The notes below the pieces were generated by a model. It was not told where the DNA came from. It did no database searches and saw only the letters and a list, made by a program, of their open reading frames with translations. Below are positions 44,301 to 53,239 of a DNA stretch of 62,373 bases, piece after piece. The translations under genes were made by a program, and so were the position numbers. The number at the start of each line of letters is the position of its first letter. Position 1 is the first letter of the stretch. Source of the DNA: Gammaproteobacteria bacterium (GTDB lineage: Bacteria; Pseudomonadota; Gammaproteobacteria; 21-64-14). The stretch spans positions 1 to 62,373 of the forward strand of contig JALUXX010000030.1 of assembly GCA_027013145.1 (NCBI GenBank), in the 5' to 3' direction.

Positions 44301-45149
44301 GCTGCGCCCGCCGCGCCCCTGTGCATGGACCCGGCCCGCGACCCGCGCCTGCGGCCAGTCCTTGCGCCAGTCCCGGGGATCGAACGCCAGCAGCCGGATC
44401 CGCGCCCGCCAGCTTCGCCCGCCCAGCGGTCCGTCCACGCGCGCATCGACGCGCGCACGTACGCCGCCCTCGACCTGCTCGGCGAGCGTGACCCGCGCCC
44501 GGTCCCCGTGGATCCGCCCGTGTCCGGTGACCGTGGGGCGCCCGCTCAGGTGCAGGGTCCAGCGGTTGTGCAGGTCCACCCGATACGGCGCGCGCGGGAT
44601 CAGCGTGCCGCGCAGCGCGAGCGTCCCCTGCGGCGCCGTCACGTCCAGGCCGGCGAGGTCGATGCGCCGGGGCCCGGCCCGCAGGCGCAGGGAGATCGCG
44701 TCGAGGTGCAGCGCCCGCGCCCCGGGGCGCTCCCAGGTGAGGCCGCGGACCTGCGCCCGGTCGACGACCAGCTTCACCGGTACGCGCAGGTGCGGGGGCG
44801 GGCGGCGCGGGGCGCCCGGACCGGGCGCCGTGCGCACCCGCACGCGATCGAGGCTCAGGTGCGTGATGTGCACCGTGTTGTCGAACAGCGCGCGCGGGCG
44901 CCAGTCGAGCGCGAGCCGCCCGACGCGGATCGACGCGCCCGCCGGCGAGCGATAGCGCAACCCGCCGATCTCGAGCGGGCCGATGAGCCGGCCGTTCACC
45001 TGTGCGACCTGCAGGTCGCCCGGGGCGAGGGCGCGCGCGAGATCGACCAGCCAGCGCGCGCCCGTGGTCGTGGCGGCCAGGAAGACGAGCGCCCCGGTCG
45101 CTGCGGCCAGCGACCCCGCCAGGATCCAGGCGACGGTGCGCCGTCTCAC
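41352..45149 (-). CDS. tamB: TamB, AsmA-like translocation/lipid-transport protein
   Basis: A 1265-aa periplasm-spanning protein. It has an N-terminal inner-membrane helix (VAWILAGSLAAATGALVFLAA), a very long β-rich domain of repeating hydrophobic strands, and a C-terminal TamB/DUF490 domain ending ...LYVQYATSLFQPGNIFRLRYKLSRRWSVSTETG and a final aromatic. It forms a hydrophobic groove for phospholipid transport to the outer membrane and, with TamA, aids autotransporter assembly. The start is GTG, overlapping the tamA stop (GTGA). Confidence 0.95.
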   Translation of the reverse strand: MRRRTVAWILAGSLAAATGALVFLAATTTGARWLVDLARALAPGDLQVAQVNGRLIGPLEIGGLRYRSPAGASIRVGRLALDWRPRALFDNTVHITHLSLDRVRVRTAPGPGAPRRPPPHLRVPVKLVVDRAQVRGLTWERPGARALHLDAISLRLRAGPRRIDLAGLDVTAPQGTLALRGTLIPRAPYRVDLHNRWTLHLSGRPTVTGHGRIHGDRARVTLAEQVEGGVRARVDARVDGPLGGRSWRARIRLLAFDPRDWRKDWPQARVAGRVHAQGRGGRSVRLSGTVAGAAAAAPPLLARFYLAYADGRWRLAPLIVTAPGGPRLLLAGEGSGGIRSLHGTLEARWSGLAWPLTGAARWRSPRGDLHIAGSARDYRVQLETQLAGAHLPESTWRITGRGNAEGMRLQTLEAELLGGRLTGAGRIGWRPQPALDLDLHAAGLDPGRRWRNWPGRLGGDLTLSAALVGHRPKVRLKLDALRGTLRKRPVRGALQARLDGGEFTLTTLSLRVADARAHAAGTLGTRWDLDWRLRAPDLAALLPDSGGRLDAQGSLRGPRASPRVAAVVDGRDLHVGADRVKGLAVRIDAGLRADQPVSLQFRAVAIEGAQLQPTDLTVRAAGTAARQRWTAQLRSRALRVEVAAVGGRDGALWRGRLERADLLPRKGDAWHLAGPVDLALGATRMRLAPACWSGAAGARVCLQAGARRGHGWDAAAKIRALPLPLFDPLLEGGARLTGTLAADARFAAPAGGAVHGSARLQAGPGALTYPAAAGQGRVGYRRLEARLDLAPDRLQARAGLTLEDGGRLHAEFALAGSNPRASWRRGTLAGAVQARLHALGWISALFPQIQAVHGSLAADLRLAGRVSRPVVTGRATLTGAAELPALGIHLTDLRIDASGTGANAVRVDAGARSGKGTLRLSGDARPDARGHWSARLQIRGQDFQVADIPSARVSVSPDLELRTAGRDLYLDGSVAVVRARLDWQPPPGVVHSSPDVVLVGERTRPPPAWRVHARVRLILGDHTELRALGFKGTIGGQLLAIDEPGKPTLGQGELKIRSGTFKAYGQELKLASSRLLFAGGPVDDPGLDLESVRTVGDVTVGIHVRGTARHPTLSLFSSPSMAQSDILSYLLLGRPINQVSTAQGSALSSAATGLGLGGANLLLGRVGSLLDLQEAQIQTGSLTPSTAPPPGLPPAVANALAPSTAPSTSLVLGKYLSPRLYVQYATSLFQPGNIFRLRYKLSRRWSVSTETGIESGIDFLYTIER

Positions 45150-46930
45150 AGGTCCGGCCCCATCGAGAACTGCACCCGTATCGGCTTGCCCGGAAGATCC
45201 AGGGCCCAGGCGAAATCGATGCGGATCGGCCCCACGGGCGAGTGCCAGCGGATGCCGAATCCGACGCCGCGGTCGAGCTTGCCGTTGAGACGGTCGAGGG
45301 CGTTGCCGACGTCGTAGAAGCCGGCGATGCCCCAGTTGCGCCACACGCGGTGCTCGTACTCGACGCTGCCCACGATCAGGTAGCGCCCGCCGACGACCTG
45401 CCCGCCGGCGTCGGTGGGGCCGAGGGACTGATAGGCGTAGCCGCGCACACTCTGGGCGCCGCCGGCGAAGAAGCGCTGCGAGGCGGGCAGGCTCGCGAAC
45501 TGCGGGACCCAGCTCAGTCCGAGTTCCCCGCGCAGCAGCAGACGGCCCGCCCCGAGGAAGGGGACGGGATGCACGGCGCGGGCCTGCAACAGCGATTCCA
45601 GGAAGGTGGCGTCCGAGCCGACGTGGCGCACGCTGCCGTGCACGTCGAGATTGAGGCGGTAGCCGCGCAGGGAATAGGTCTCGCCGCTCTTCTTGATGTA
45701 CTGCCAGGCGACGCCGGGCATGAGCAGAAAGGAGTTGCCCGACTGGTCGCCGACGCGGAACTGTTCGTGCAGGAAATTGAGATACAGGCTTTCCTGGAGC
45801 AGGCCGCGCACGCGTTGCACCGTGGCCGATGCGTTCTGCGAATGGATGACGCTCGTGTCGGTGCGTTGGTTGAAGATGCCGGTGGCGGCGATGAACTGGT
45901 CGGTCCGCGGACGCGCGAGCGGGATGACGTAGCGCGCGGTGAGGCTGTTGCCGATCTGCGAGACCTTGAGTTCGACGCCGGCGTGATGGCCCCAGCGCCC
46001 GATCCGCCGTCGGCTCCAGCCCAGGCTCACGCGTGCACCGGTGTCGGTGCCGTAGCCGATGCCCGCGGTGTATCTCGACGCCGGGCCGGGCTTCAGGTAG
46101 ACGGAGATCGGCACCTCGTGGTCGGCGGTCGCCCGCTTCAGGTCGGGCTGGACCTCGACGTCGCGGAAGTAGTCGCTGTCGACGAGGGCGTTTTGCAGCT
46201 CCTGCAGCTTCGCGGTGGAATAGAACTGGCCGCGGTGGAACGGCAGGTAGCGGCGCAGGAAGGCGGGCGCGAGCGCGGTCTGGCGGAAGCTCACCGCGCC
46301 GAAGCGGTAACGCGGGCCGGTGTCGAAATCGAGGAAGACCGCGGCGGTGTTGCGGTTCAGGTCGATGCGGATCTCGTGACGCGTAAAGTGGGCGTCGAGG
46401 TAGCCGCGGACCGCCGCGAGCTGGGCGAGCAACCGCTTCGCGCGCGTGTACTGCGGCTGGACGAGCCGCGCGCCGCGGTGCAGGGGCAGCTCGCGCAGGA
46501 GGCGCCCGAAGGCCGGATCCTCGCGCCCGGCCCCGGTCAGCCGGACATCGAGCGTGCGGATGCGCACCGGCGGTCCCGGGTCGACGCGGAAGCGCGCGAT
46601 CCACGTGCCGTCGTTGTGAATCAGCTCACGGTGCAGCACCGGGTGATAATAGCCGAAGGGGGCGAGCGCGGCCCGGATCTGGGCCGGCGCCTCGGTGTAG
46701 AGACGGCGCAGTCGCGCCTCGGTCAGGTGCGGGTCGTCCTTCTGTTGTTCGATCGCGAGGAAGGCGCGTACGTTGTCGGCGAGCGTGTCGCCGAGGCCCC
46801 GGATCTCGACCTGCACCGGGAGCCCCGCGTAGGCCGCCGGGGCTGCCAGCAGCACGGCGGCCAGGAGGACCCGGTGCAGCGACCGGCCCCACGCCGCTGC
46901 GCGGCCCCCGATCCGCCCGGCGGCCGGCAT
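45146..46930 (-). CDS. tamA: TamA, Omp85-family outer membrane protein
   Basis: A 594-aa Omp85 protein. It has a signal peptide (LLAAVLLAAPAAYAG), three POTRA-like domains to about residue 270, and a 16-strand β-barrel ending with VGFGIRWHSPVGPIRIDFAWAL and a last strand of FSMGPDL. The RGY-type L6 motif is in SVRGYAYQSLGP. It inserts or exports outer-membrane proteins together with TamB. ATG 46930 lacks an obvious ribosome binding site, so the exact start is uncertain. Confidence 0.94.
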   Translation of the reverse strand: MPAAGRIGGRAAAWGRSLHRVLLAAVLLAAPAAYAGLPVQVEIRGLGDTLADNVRAFLAIEQQKDDPHLTEARLRRLYTEAPAQIRAALAPFGYYHPVLHRELIHNDGTWIARFRVDPGPPVRIRTLDVRLTGAGREDPAFGRLLRELPLHRGARLVQPQYTRAKRLLAQLAAVRGYLDAHFTRHEIRIDLNRNTAAVFLDFDTGPRYRFGAVSFRQTALAPAFLRRYLPFHRGQFYSTAKLQELQNALVDSDYFRDVEVQPDLKRATADHEVPISVYLKPGPASRYTAGIGYGTDTGARVSLGWSRRRIGRWGHHAGVELKVSQIGNSLTARYVIPLARPRTDQFIAATGIFNQRTDTSVIHSQNASATVQRVRGLLQESLYLNFLHEQFRVGDQSGNSFLLMPGVAWQYIKKSGETYSLRGYRLNLDVHGSVRHVGSDATFLESLLQARAVHPVPFLGAGRLLLRGELGLSWVPQFASLPASQRFFAGGAQSVRGYAYQSLGPTDAGGQVVGGRYLIVGSVEYEHRVWRNWGIAGFYDVGNALDRLNGKLDRGVGFGIRWHSPVGPIRIDFAWALDLPGKPIRVQFSMGPDL

Positions 46931-47146
46931 TCAGCCGCTGCAGAATCCAGGCTGGATCGAGGGTCCCCGGGCCCGCCGGGGCGTCGGCCCGCCGGGGCGG
47001 AGCGGATGGGGTGCGCTTGAAGGCATCGCCGTGTTCGGGCCCGTGCGGGAGCCGCGGGAGTCCATGATGCCACGAAATCGCGTCCGCCGTCAGGCGCCCG
47101 GGGCGGGCACTGGGAGGTGGTTCGGGGCCGCGGTGTGCCGCCGGGG

Positions 47147-47602
47147 TCAGGAGCGGGGGAAATCGACCGGGGCGGCCATCGCCGGGTGGCGCGGTGCGGC
47201 GGGTTCCGGCGACCCGGCGGGTGCCGCCGTCGCCGGCTTCGGGGCCCCGCGGGCCGCCGTCGCGGGTGGCGCCTGCGGCCGGGTCGGGAAGGCGACCGCG
47301 GGCGCCGCGGCCGGTTCGAGGACCTGGCCGGCGAGCGCGTGGGCCCCCCGCGCCAGGTGCTCGTGCAGCGAACGCTGGCCTGCGGCCGCGTCCGCCGCGA
47401 GTTCGGCGGTCCGGGCGAAGTGGCGTTGGACCTGTTGGCGAAACGCCGCGTAGTCCTTTTCGGTGGAATCGAGCGTGCGCGCGAGATCGCGCAGTCGGCG
47501 CGCGTCGGGGCCGCTCCCGCGGCCCAGGTAGAAGCCGACGCCGATCCCCGCGAGGAGCCCCCCGAGGGAGGCCGCCAGCATCCAGAGCAAGTTGAGGTTC
47601 AT
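47147..47602 (-). CDS. yhcB: YhcB/ZapG-like inner membrane protein (DUF1043)
   Basis: A 151-aa protein with an N-terminal helix (LLWMLAASLGGLLAGIGVGFYLGR) and a coiled-coil-like stretch (RDLARTLDSTEKDYAAFRQQVQRHFARTAELA), the DUF1043 pattern. It ends in a Pro/Ala-rich disordered tail. YhcB acts in cell-envelope coordination and division. ATG 47602 follows GGAAGGGCGC. The 216-bp gap after it, before tamA, shows nothing recognisable. Confidence 0.87.
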   Translation of the reverse strand: MNLNLLWMLAASLGGLLAGIGVGFYLGRGSGPDARRLRDLARTLDSTEKDYAAFRQQVQRHFARTAELAADAAAGQRSLHEHLARGAHALAGQVLEPAAAPAVAFPTRPQAPPATAARGAPKPATAAPAGSPEPAAPRHPAMAAPVDFPRS

Positions 47603-47830
47603 GCGCCCTTCCTTCCTGCGGCCGCGCGCCGGGCGACGGTGCGCACCGGGCCGGCCTCGTCCCCGCTAGCGGCCGGTGCCGGTCGGGCTTGAAGGCCCGG
47701 GGAACCCCGGGCCGGGGTACTAAACTTCCGTCGGATCCGGCCGTTAGCCTGTTCGAGCCGCATTCCCCGGTGCCGTGTGGACCCCGCGGCCCGGCGACGC
47801 GCGCGGCGCCGCGCCCGCGGGGGCACATCG

Positions 47831-49120
47831 ATGGTCGACAAGGTCAGAGTCGAGTGCGCCGAGCTCAAGCTCGGCATGTACGTGTGCGAGCTCGATCGTC
47901 CGTGGCTCGAGACGCCGTTCCCGTTCCAGGGATTCGCGCTCGACAGCATGGAGTCCATCGAAGCGGTGCGGCGGGTCTGCGACTACGTCTTCGTGGATAC
48001 CGAGTTGGGCATCGCCCCCCGGCGCCCCGCCCGGACGGCCGCGGGCGGGGCGTCGGGGTGGTCGGCCGAGGTTCGCGGGGGCGCACGCCCGCAAACGCTT
48101 GCATCGCTTCCGATCGCCGCCGCGGGCCGGCCCGTCTATCCGCGGCGGACCGACTTCGAGGCGGAACTCGCCCGTGCGCACACCCTGCAGACGGAGGGGC
48201 GGGCCCTGATCGGTCAGGTGTTTCGGGACGTCCGCCTGGGCAAGAGCCTGGACCCGGGCGACGCCAGGGCCGTGGTCCGGTCGCTGACCGAGAGCATCCT
48301 CGCCAATCCGGATGCGCTGCTGTGGATGATGCAGCTCAAGCGGCGCGACGAGTACACCTCCCTGCACTGTCTGAACGTCTGTATCCTGAGCCTCGCCTTC
48401 GGTCGCCACCTCGGGTTGCCGCGGGAGGCGTTGCACGAACTCGGGCTCGGGGCGTTGCTGCACGACATCGGCAAGATGCGCGTGCCGTTGGAGATCCTCA
48501 ACAAGCCCGGCCGCCTGGAGCCGCAGGAGTTCGCCGTCATCCAGACCCACACCGGCGAGGGGCGCGAGATCCTGCGCGTGAACTCCGGTCTCGGCAACGC
48601 CGTGCTCGACATCGTCTACGGCCATCACGAGCGCCGCGACGGCAGCGGCTATCCGCGCCGGCTCAGCGGCGACGAGATCAGTCTGTTCAGTCGCATGGTC
48701 GCGATCGTCGACGTCTATGACGCGGTCACCAGTGACCGCGTGTATCACAAGGCGGCCTCGCCCGTCGCGACGCTCGGTTGGATGTACGAGCATCGCGCCG
48801 AGTTGTTCGACCCGGGTCTCGTCGAGTCCTTCATCCAGTCCCTCGGGATCTTCCCCGCCGGCAGCGTCGTGGAGATGACCAGCGGTGCGGTCGGGGTGGT
48901 CATCGATGCCAGTCCGGAGCGGCGCCTGCGCCCGCGGGTGCTGATGGTCCTGAACCCCGACAAGGAACCCATCGAGCAGCCGCGGGTGATCGATCTCGCC
49001 GAGCGGCCGGTCGACGCCGCCGGACGCACCTTCGACGTGCGTCTGGTATTGGAGCCGGGCAGCTACGGTGTGCACCCGGCCGACTACCTCTCCGGGGAGT
49101 TCACCGCCGCGGAGCTCTGA
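47831..49120 (+). CDS. HD-GYP cyclic-di-GMP phosphodiesterase (DUF3391 N-terminal)
   Basis: A 429-aa cytoplasmic protein. The N-terminal DUF3391-like region (ECAELKLGMYVCELDRPWLETPF) is followed by an HD-GYP domain (about 165-345). The HD pair is in LLHDIGKMRVP, then HTGEGREIL, HHERRDGSGYP, and VDVYDAVTSDRVYH. All metal and GYP residues are present, so it should hydrolyse c-di-GMP. The C-terminal 80 residues add a β-rich extension. ATG 47831 is chosen because the DUF3391 region starts there. The last 37 bp overlap the convergent kinase gene. Confidence 0.92.
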   Translation: MVDKVRVECAELKLGMYVCELDRPWLETPFPFQGFALDSMESIEAVRRVCDYVFVDTELGIAPRRPARTAAGGASGWSAEVRGGARPQTLASLPIAAAGRPVYPRRTDFEAELARAHTLQTEGRALIGQVFRDVRLGKSLDPGDARAVVRSLTESILANPDALLWMMQLKRRDEYTSLHCLNVCILSLAFGRHLGLPREALHELGLGALLHDIGKMRVPLEILNKPGRLEPQEFAVIQTHTGEGREILRVNSGLGNAVLDIVYGHHERRDGSGYPRRLSGDEISLFSRMVAIVDVYDAVTSDRVYHKAASPVATLGWMYEHRAELFDPGLVESFIQSLGIFPAGSVVEMTSGAVGVVIDASPERRLRPRVLMVLNPDKEPIEQPRVIDLAERPVDAAGRTFDVRLVLEPGSYGVHPADYLSGEFTAAEL

Positions 49121-50697
49121 GTGTCCGGACCGGCATGCCGGGTGTCGAGGTGTATCCGGATCCTGCGGACGAGCCCCTCGGCGTCGTCCCCGGGCCCGGC
49201 GGCGATCACGGCCACAGCTTCGCGTTCCGCGCGGTCCGGCGGCTCGATGCGTTCGAGCTGGCGTTCCAGCACTTGGAGATCCGCTTCGGAGGCGTCGCGT
49301 GTACGGCCCTCGATGCGTGCGCGCAGGACGGATGCCGGCGCCGTGAACTCGAGCACCAGGACCGGCACCGCCAGGCGCCGCGCCAGTGCGTAGAAGGGCA
49401 GGCGCCGGCGCCGCTCGAGGAAGGTCGCATCGGCGATCACGGCATGCCCCGCGTCGAGCACGTGCGCCGCGAGCCCTTCGAGCCGGCCGTAGAGGGCGTC
49501 GTCCGCCTCCGGGGTATAGATCCCGCCGCCCGGGGGCGAGCCGGAAGTCTCCAGCGGCGCGAGTCGGTGCATCCGCTTGCGCTCCACGTCCGAGCGCAGC
49601 CGTACGGCGCCGAGGCGTTCGAGCAGCGTCTGCGTGACGGTCGTCTTCCCCGATCCCGAGGGTCCGTGGGTGAGCAGCAGGAACGGCCGCGCCGGCGCGG
49701 CGGCACGCGCGGCGAGTTCGAGATAGCCGCGGCAGGTCTCCAGGGCCGCGGACCGTGCCGGCGCGTCCGTCCATTCCTGGGCGGATCGAAGCGCGGCGAC
49801 CTTGGCGCGCACCAGGGCCCGATAGACACGGTAGTAGCGGTGGAGCGCGAGCCCGGCGTAATCCCCGGTCTGCTGCAGGTAGGCGTCGACGAAGCGCCGG
49901 GCGAGATCGGCGCGGCCGCGGTCCTCGAGGTCCATGTCCAGGAAGGCATACTCGCTGACGACGTCGATCCAGCGCAGTTGCGGATTGAACTCCAGGCAGT
50001 CGAAGATCGCCGGCGCGCCGTCGACCCACGCGATGTTGCCCAGATGCAGATCGCCGTGGCACTCCCGTATGTATCCCCCGGCCGCCCGTGCGACGAGATC
50101 GCCCCGCCGCGCGGCGTACTCGCGTTCCGACCATTCCCGCAGGGCGGCCAGGCGCGCGCGCGCGGCGGGGTCCGCCAGCAACGGCTCGATCTGCGCGAAG
50201 TTCTCGCGCACCGGCCGGTGGATCCGTTCGGGGTCCGCGTAGGGCGAGCGTGGATCCGCGCGTTCGATCGCGGCGTGGAAGCGCGCGAGGATCTCGGCGA
50301 TGCGATCGACGTCTCCCGGCCGCACCTCGCCGCGTTGCAGCCGCAGGTCCAGGCGCGCGTCCTGCGGAAACTCCCGCATGCGCACGGCGTACTCGAAGGG
50401 TTCTCCGGCGCCCGGGACGGGTGCTTCGGGTGTGCCGCCGATGCCGACCACGTCGCAGTATATCTGCGGGGCGAGACGCCGGTTCAGTCGCAGCTCTTCG
50501 TGGCAGAAGAAGCGGCGGCGCTCCAGCGTGGAGAAGTTCACGAAACCGAAATCGACCGGCTTCTTGATCTTGTAGGCCCAGTCGCCGGTGAGCAGCACCC
50601 AGGAGATATGCGTTTCCAGCACCGTGACCGCGGACACGGGGTGCGGATAGCGCCGCGGGTCCTGCAATGCGCGGATCAGCGGCGGCTGCGACGCCAT
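49084..50697 (-). CDS. Aminoglycoside-phosphotransferase-like plus P-loop kinase fusion
   Basis: A 537-aa fusion. Residues 1-320 resemble APH-type kinases: THISWVLLTGDWAYKIKKPVDFGF, the catalytic ECHGDLHLGNIAWVDGAPAIFDCLEFNP. Residues 340-520 are an AAA_33-type kinase with Walker A THGPSGSGKTT and the RSDVERKRMH pattern. It probably phosphorylates a small alcohol or sugar; the two domains could act in succession. Such fusions occur widely in proteobacteria without a defined substrate. ATG 50697 follows GGGGACGGTAGC. The tail overlaps the HD-GYP gene end by 37 bp. Confidence 0.88.
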   Translation of the reverse strand: MASQPPLIRALQDPRRYPHPVSAVTVLETHISWVLLTGDWAYKIKKPVDFGFVNFSTLERRRFFCHEELRLNRRLAPQIYCDVVGIGGTPEAPVPGAGEPFEYAVRMREFPQDARLDLRLQRGEVRPGDVDRIAEILARFHAAIERADPRSPYADPERIHRPVRENFAQIEPLLADPAARARLAALREWSEREYAARRGDLVARAAGGYIRECHGDLHLGNIAWVDGAPAIFDCLEFNPQLRWIDVVSEYAFLDMDLEDRGRADLARRFVDAYLQQTGDYAGLALHRYYRVYRALVRAKVAALRSAQEWTDAPARSAALETCRGYLELAARAAAPARPFLLLTHGPSGSGKTTVTQTLLERLGAVRLRSDVERKRMHRLAPLETSGSPPGGGIYTPEADDALYGRLEGLAAHVLDAGHAVIADATFLERRRRLPFYALARRLAVPVLVLEFTAPASVLRARIEGRTRDASEADLQVLERQLERIEPPDRAEREAVAVIAAGPGDDAEGLVRRIRIHLDTRHAGPDTQSSAAVNSPER

Positions 50698-50902
50698 GCT
50701 ACCGTCCCCACAGGCTCAGGCGGATGCGCCCGGTTCGCGGCCCCGAAGGCCGTCGGGCGCCGGGCGCCGCGCGTTCGAAAAGTCCGCTCCGGACTTCGTC
50801 GGCACGTACTTTAAGGATATCATGGGCGCCGCCGACGGCACCGGCCCGGACGCGGGCCGCCGTGGAGCGTCCGGCGCCGTGTGGTTCCGATCCGGTCCCA
50901 GT

Positions 50903-53239
50903 ATGCCACGAGCCAATCCCTCTGCCTCCCGCAGCCGCGCGCGCGGGCGAAGATCGACCCGCGGCGGCGCGCGCCGCGCCGCCGCGGGTCCCCGGCGCCG
51001 GTGGCTCGCCTACGCCGCCGCTGCGGCGGGGCTCGCGCTCCTCGCCTACGTCCTCTATCTCGATCACGTCGTGCGCAGCCAGTTCGAGGCCAAGCGCTGG
51101 TCGCTGCCCGCGCGCGTCTACGCGCGGCCGCTGGATCTCTATCCCGGCATGGCGCTCGGGCGTCGCGGGTTCGCCTTCGAATTGCGTGCGCTCGGCTACC
51201 GCCGCGTCGCCGACGCCGTCGATCCGGGCACCTACACGCGAACCGCAGCGGGCTATCGCTTCGTCACACGGGAGTTCACCTTCTGGGACGGGATGCAACC
51301 GGCGCACCGCGTGCGGGTGCGCTTCGGTGGCGGGCATGTGACGGCGCTGACGGACGGCGCCGGACGCGCGCTCGCGCTCGTGCGTATGGACCCCGTGCAG
51401 ATCGGCGCCCTCTACCCGGCGCGCGTCGAGGACCGGATCCTGGTGCGGCTCGCGCAGGCCCCGACGGTGCTGGTGCGCGGCATCGTGGCGGTCGAGGATC
51501 GCGACTTCCACCGCAACTTCGGCATCGAACCGAAGGCGATCGCGCGTGCCTTCCTCGCCAACCTGCGCGCCGGCCGCGTCGTCCAGGGCGGCAGCACTAT
51601 CACGCAGCAGCTCGTGCGCAACTTCTTTCTGAGCAACCGCCGCTCGCTGTGGCGCAAGGCCAAGGAAGCGGTCATGGCGGTGCTGCTGGATCTGCACTAT
51701 CCCAAGGCGCAGATCCTGGAGGCCTACCTGAACGAGGTCTACCTCGGGCAGGACGGCGCGCGTTCGATCCACGGCTTCGGGCTGGCGAGCCGCTTCTACT
51801 TCGACCGGCCGCTCGCGCGCCTCGACGCGGCCCGGCTCGCGCTGCTCATCGGACTGGTGAAGGGTCCCTCGTTCTACGACCCCCGCCGCCACCCGAAGCG
51901 TGCCCTGGCGCGGCGCAATCTGGTCCTGGGCATTCTGCGTGACCAGGGGGTGATCGACGCCGCGACCGCGGCCGCGGCGCGGCGGGCGCCCCTGGGCGTG
52001 ACGGCGACCCCGCGTCCGCTCACGCCCTATCCGGCATTCTGGGATCTGATGCGTCGCCAGCTCCTGCGCGATTATCGCGCGAGCGATCTGCGTACCGCCG
52101 GGCTGCGCATCTTCACGACCCTCGACCCGCTGGTGCAGGCCGCCGCCGAGCGCGCGCTCGACCGCGAGGCCGGCGTCCTGGAACGGCGCCGCGGCCTGCC
52201 GCACGGCAGCCTGGAGGGCGCCGTGGTGGTCACCTCGGTATCCGGCGGCGAGGTGCTTGCGGTCGTGGGCGGGCGCGAGGCGCGCTACGCCGGTTTCAAC
52301 CGCGCCCTCGACGCCGCGCGCCCGGTCGGCTCGCTGATCAAGCCGGCGCTGTATCTGACCGCCTTGCGGGATCCGAAACGCTACACCCTGGCCACGCTGA
52401 TCGACGACGCGCCGATCCGCATCACCGATCCGGACGGCAAGGTCTGGGCCCCGCGCAACTACGATCGGGAGTCGCACGGGGAGGTCCCGCTGTATGAGGC
52501 GCTGGCCCATTCCTACAATCAGGCCACGGTGCGCCTGGGGATGGCGGTCGGGGTCCCCGCCGTCGTCGCCACCCTGCACCGGATGGGCATCGAGCAGGCG
52601 CTGCGTCCGTACCCGTCGCTGTTTCTCGGTGCGGTGAATCTCGCGCCGATCGATATCGCGCGGATGTACGGTACGCTCGCGACCGGGGGGTTCCGTGTAC
52701 CGCTGCGCGCCATCCGCGACGTCCTCGATGCCGACGGGCGCCCGCTCCAGCGCTACCCGTTGCGGATCCATCAGGTGCTGTCCCCCGGGCCCGCCTTCCT
52801 CGTCGACACCGCCCTGGAGAAGGTTGTCACCGAAGGGACCGGGCGCGGGCTGGCGCGCTGGCTCCCGCCGGGGATGACCGCCGCCGGCAAGACCGGCACC
52901 ACCGACGATCTGCGCGACGGCTGGTTCGCGGGCTTTACCGGGGACTACCTGGCGGTGGTGTGGCTGGGCCGCGACGACAACCGCCCCGCGGGGCTCAGCG
53001 GCGCCGAAGGTGCGCTGCAGGTGTGGGGCGCGCTGATGGGGCGTATCGCCGCGCAGCCGCTGCGCCTGGCTCCGCCGCAGGGGGTGGTGGAGGCCTGGAT
53101 CGATCCGCGGTCGGGGCGGCGCACCGGCGCGGGCTGTCCCGGTGCCGTACAATTGCCGTTCATCGACGGTTCCGTCCCCGCGGCGCGTACCGGTTGCGCG
53201 GGCGGGGTGGGTGACTGGCTGCGGAGGTGGTTGCGGTGA
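50903..53239 (+). CDS. mrcB: Penicillin-binding protein 1B (bifunctional)
   Basis: A 778-aa class A PBP. A basic cytoplasmic tail is followed by a TM helix (WLAYAAAAAGLALLAYVLYL), a UB2H-like region, the glycosyltransferase domain (EDRDFHRNFGIEPKAIARAF, GGSTITQQLVRNFFL, EAYLNEVYLG), and the transpeptidase domain with S-x-x-K (SLIK), SYNQA and KTGTT. It builds and cross-links peptidoglycan at the inner membrane. The start is uncertain: ATG 50903 opens the usual MPRxx tail, while ATG 50822 has AAGGA close upstream and would add 27 residues. Confidence 0.94.
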   Translation: MPRANPSASRSRARGRRSTRGGARRAAAGPRRRWLAYAAAAAGLALLAYVLYLDHVVRSQFEAKRWSLPARVYARPLDLYPGMALGRRGFAFELRALGYRRVADAVDPGTYTRTAAGYRFVTREFTFWDGMQPAHRVRVRFGGGHVTALTDGAGRALALVRMDPVQIGALYPARVEDRILVRLAQAPTVLVRGIVAVEDRDFHRNFGIEPKAIARAFLANLRAGRVVQGGSTITQQLVRNFFLSNRRSLWRKAKEAVMAVLLDLHYPKAQILEAYLNEVYLGQDGARSIHGFGLASRFYFDRPLARLDAARLALLIGLVKGPSFYDPRRHPKRALARRNLVLGILRDQGVIDAATAAAARRAPLGVTATPRPLTPYPAFWDLMRRQLLRDYRASDLRTAGLRIFTTLDPLVQAAAERALDREAGVLERRRGLPHGSLEGAVVVTSVSGGEVLAVVGGREARYAGFNRALDAARPVGSLIKPALYLTALRDPKRYTLATLIDDAPIRITDPDGKVWAPRNYDRESHGEVPLYEALAHSYNQATVRLGMAVGVPAVVATLHRMGIEQALRPYPSLFLGAVNLAPIDIARMYGTLATGGFRVPLRAIRDVLDADGRPLQRYPLRIHQVLSPGPAFLVDTALEKVVTEGTGRGLARWLPPGMTAAGKTGTTDDLRDGWFAGFTGDYLAVVWLGRDDNRPAGLSGAEGALQVWGALMGRIAAQPLRLAPPQGVVEAWIDPRSGRRTGAGCPGAVQLPFIDGSVPAARTGCAGGVGDWLRRWLR

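Noticed and set aside
41352-46604. Extension of tamB to a 1750-residue protein
   Set aside because: The added N-terminus runs antisense-frame through tamA and lacks sense; the GTG at 45149 opens the membrane helix and overlaps the tamA stop.
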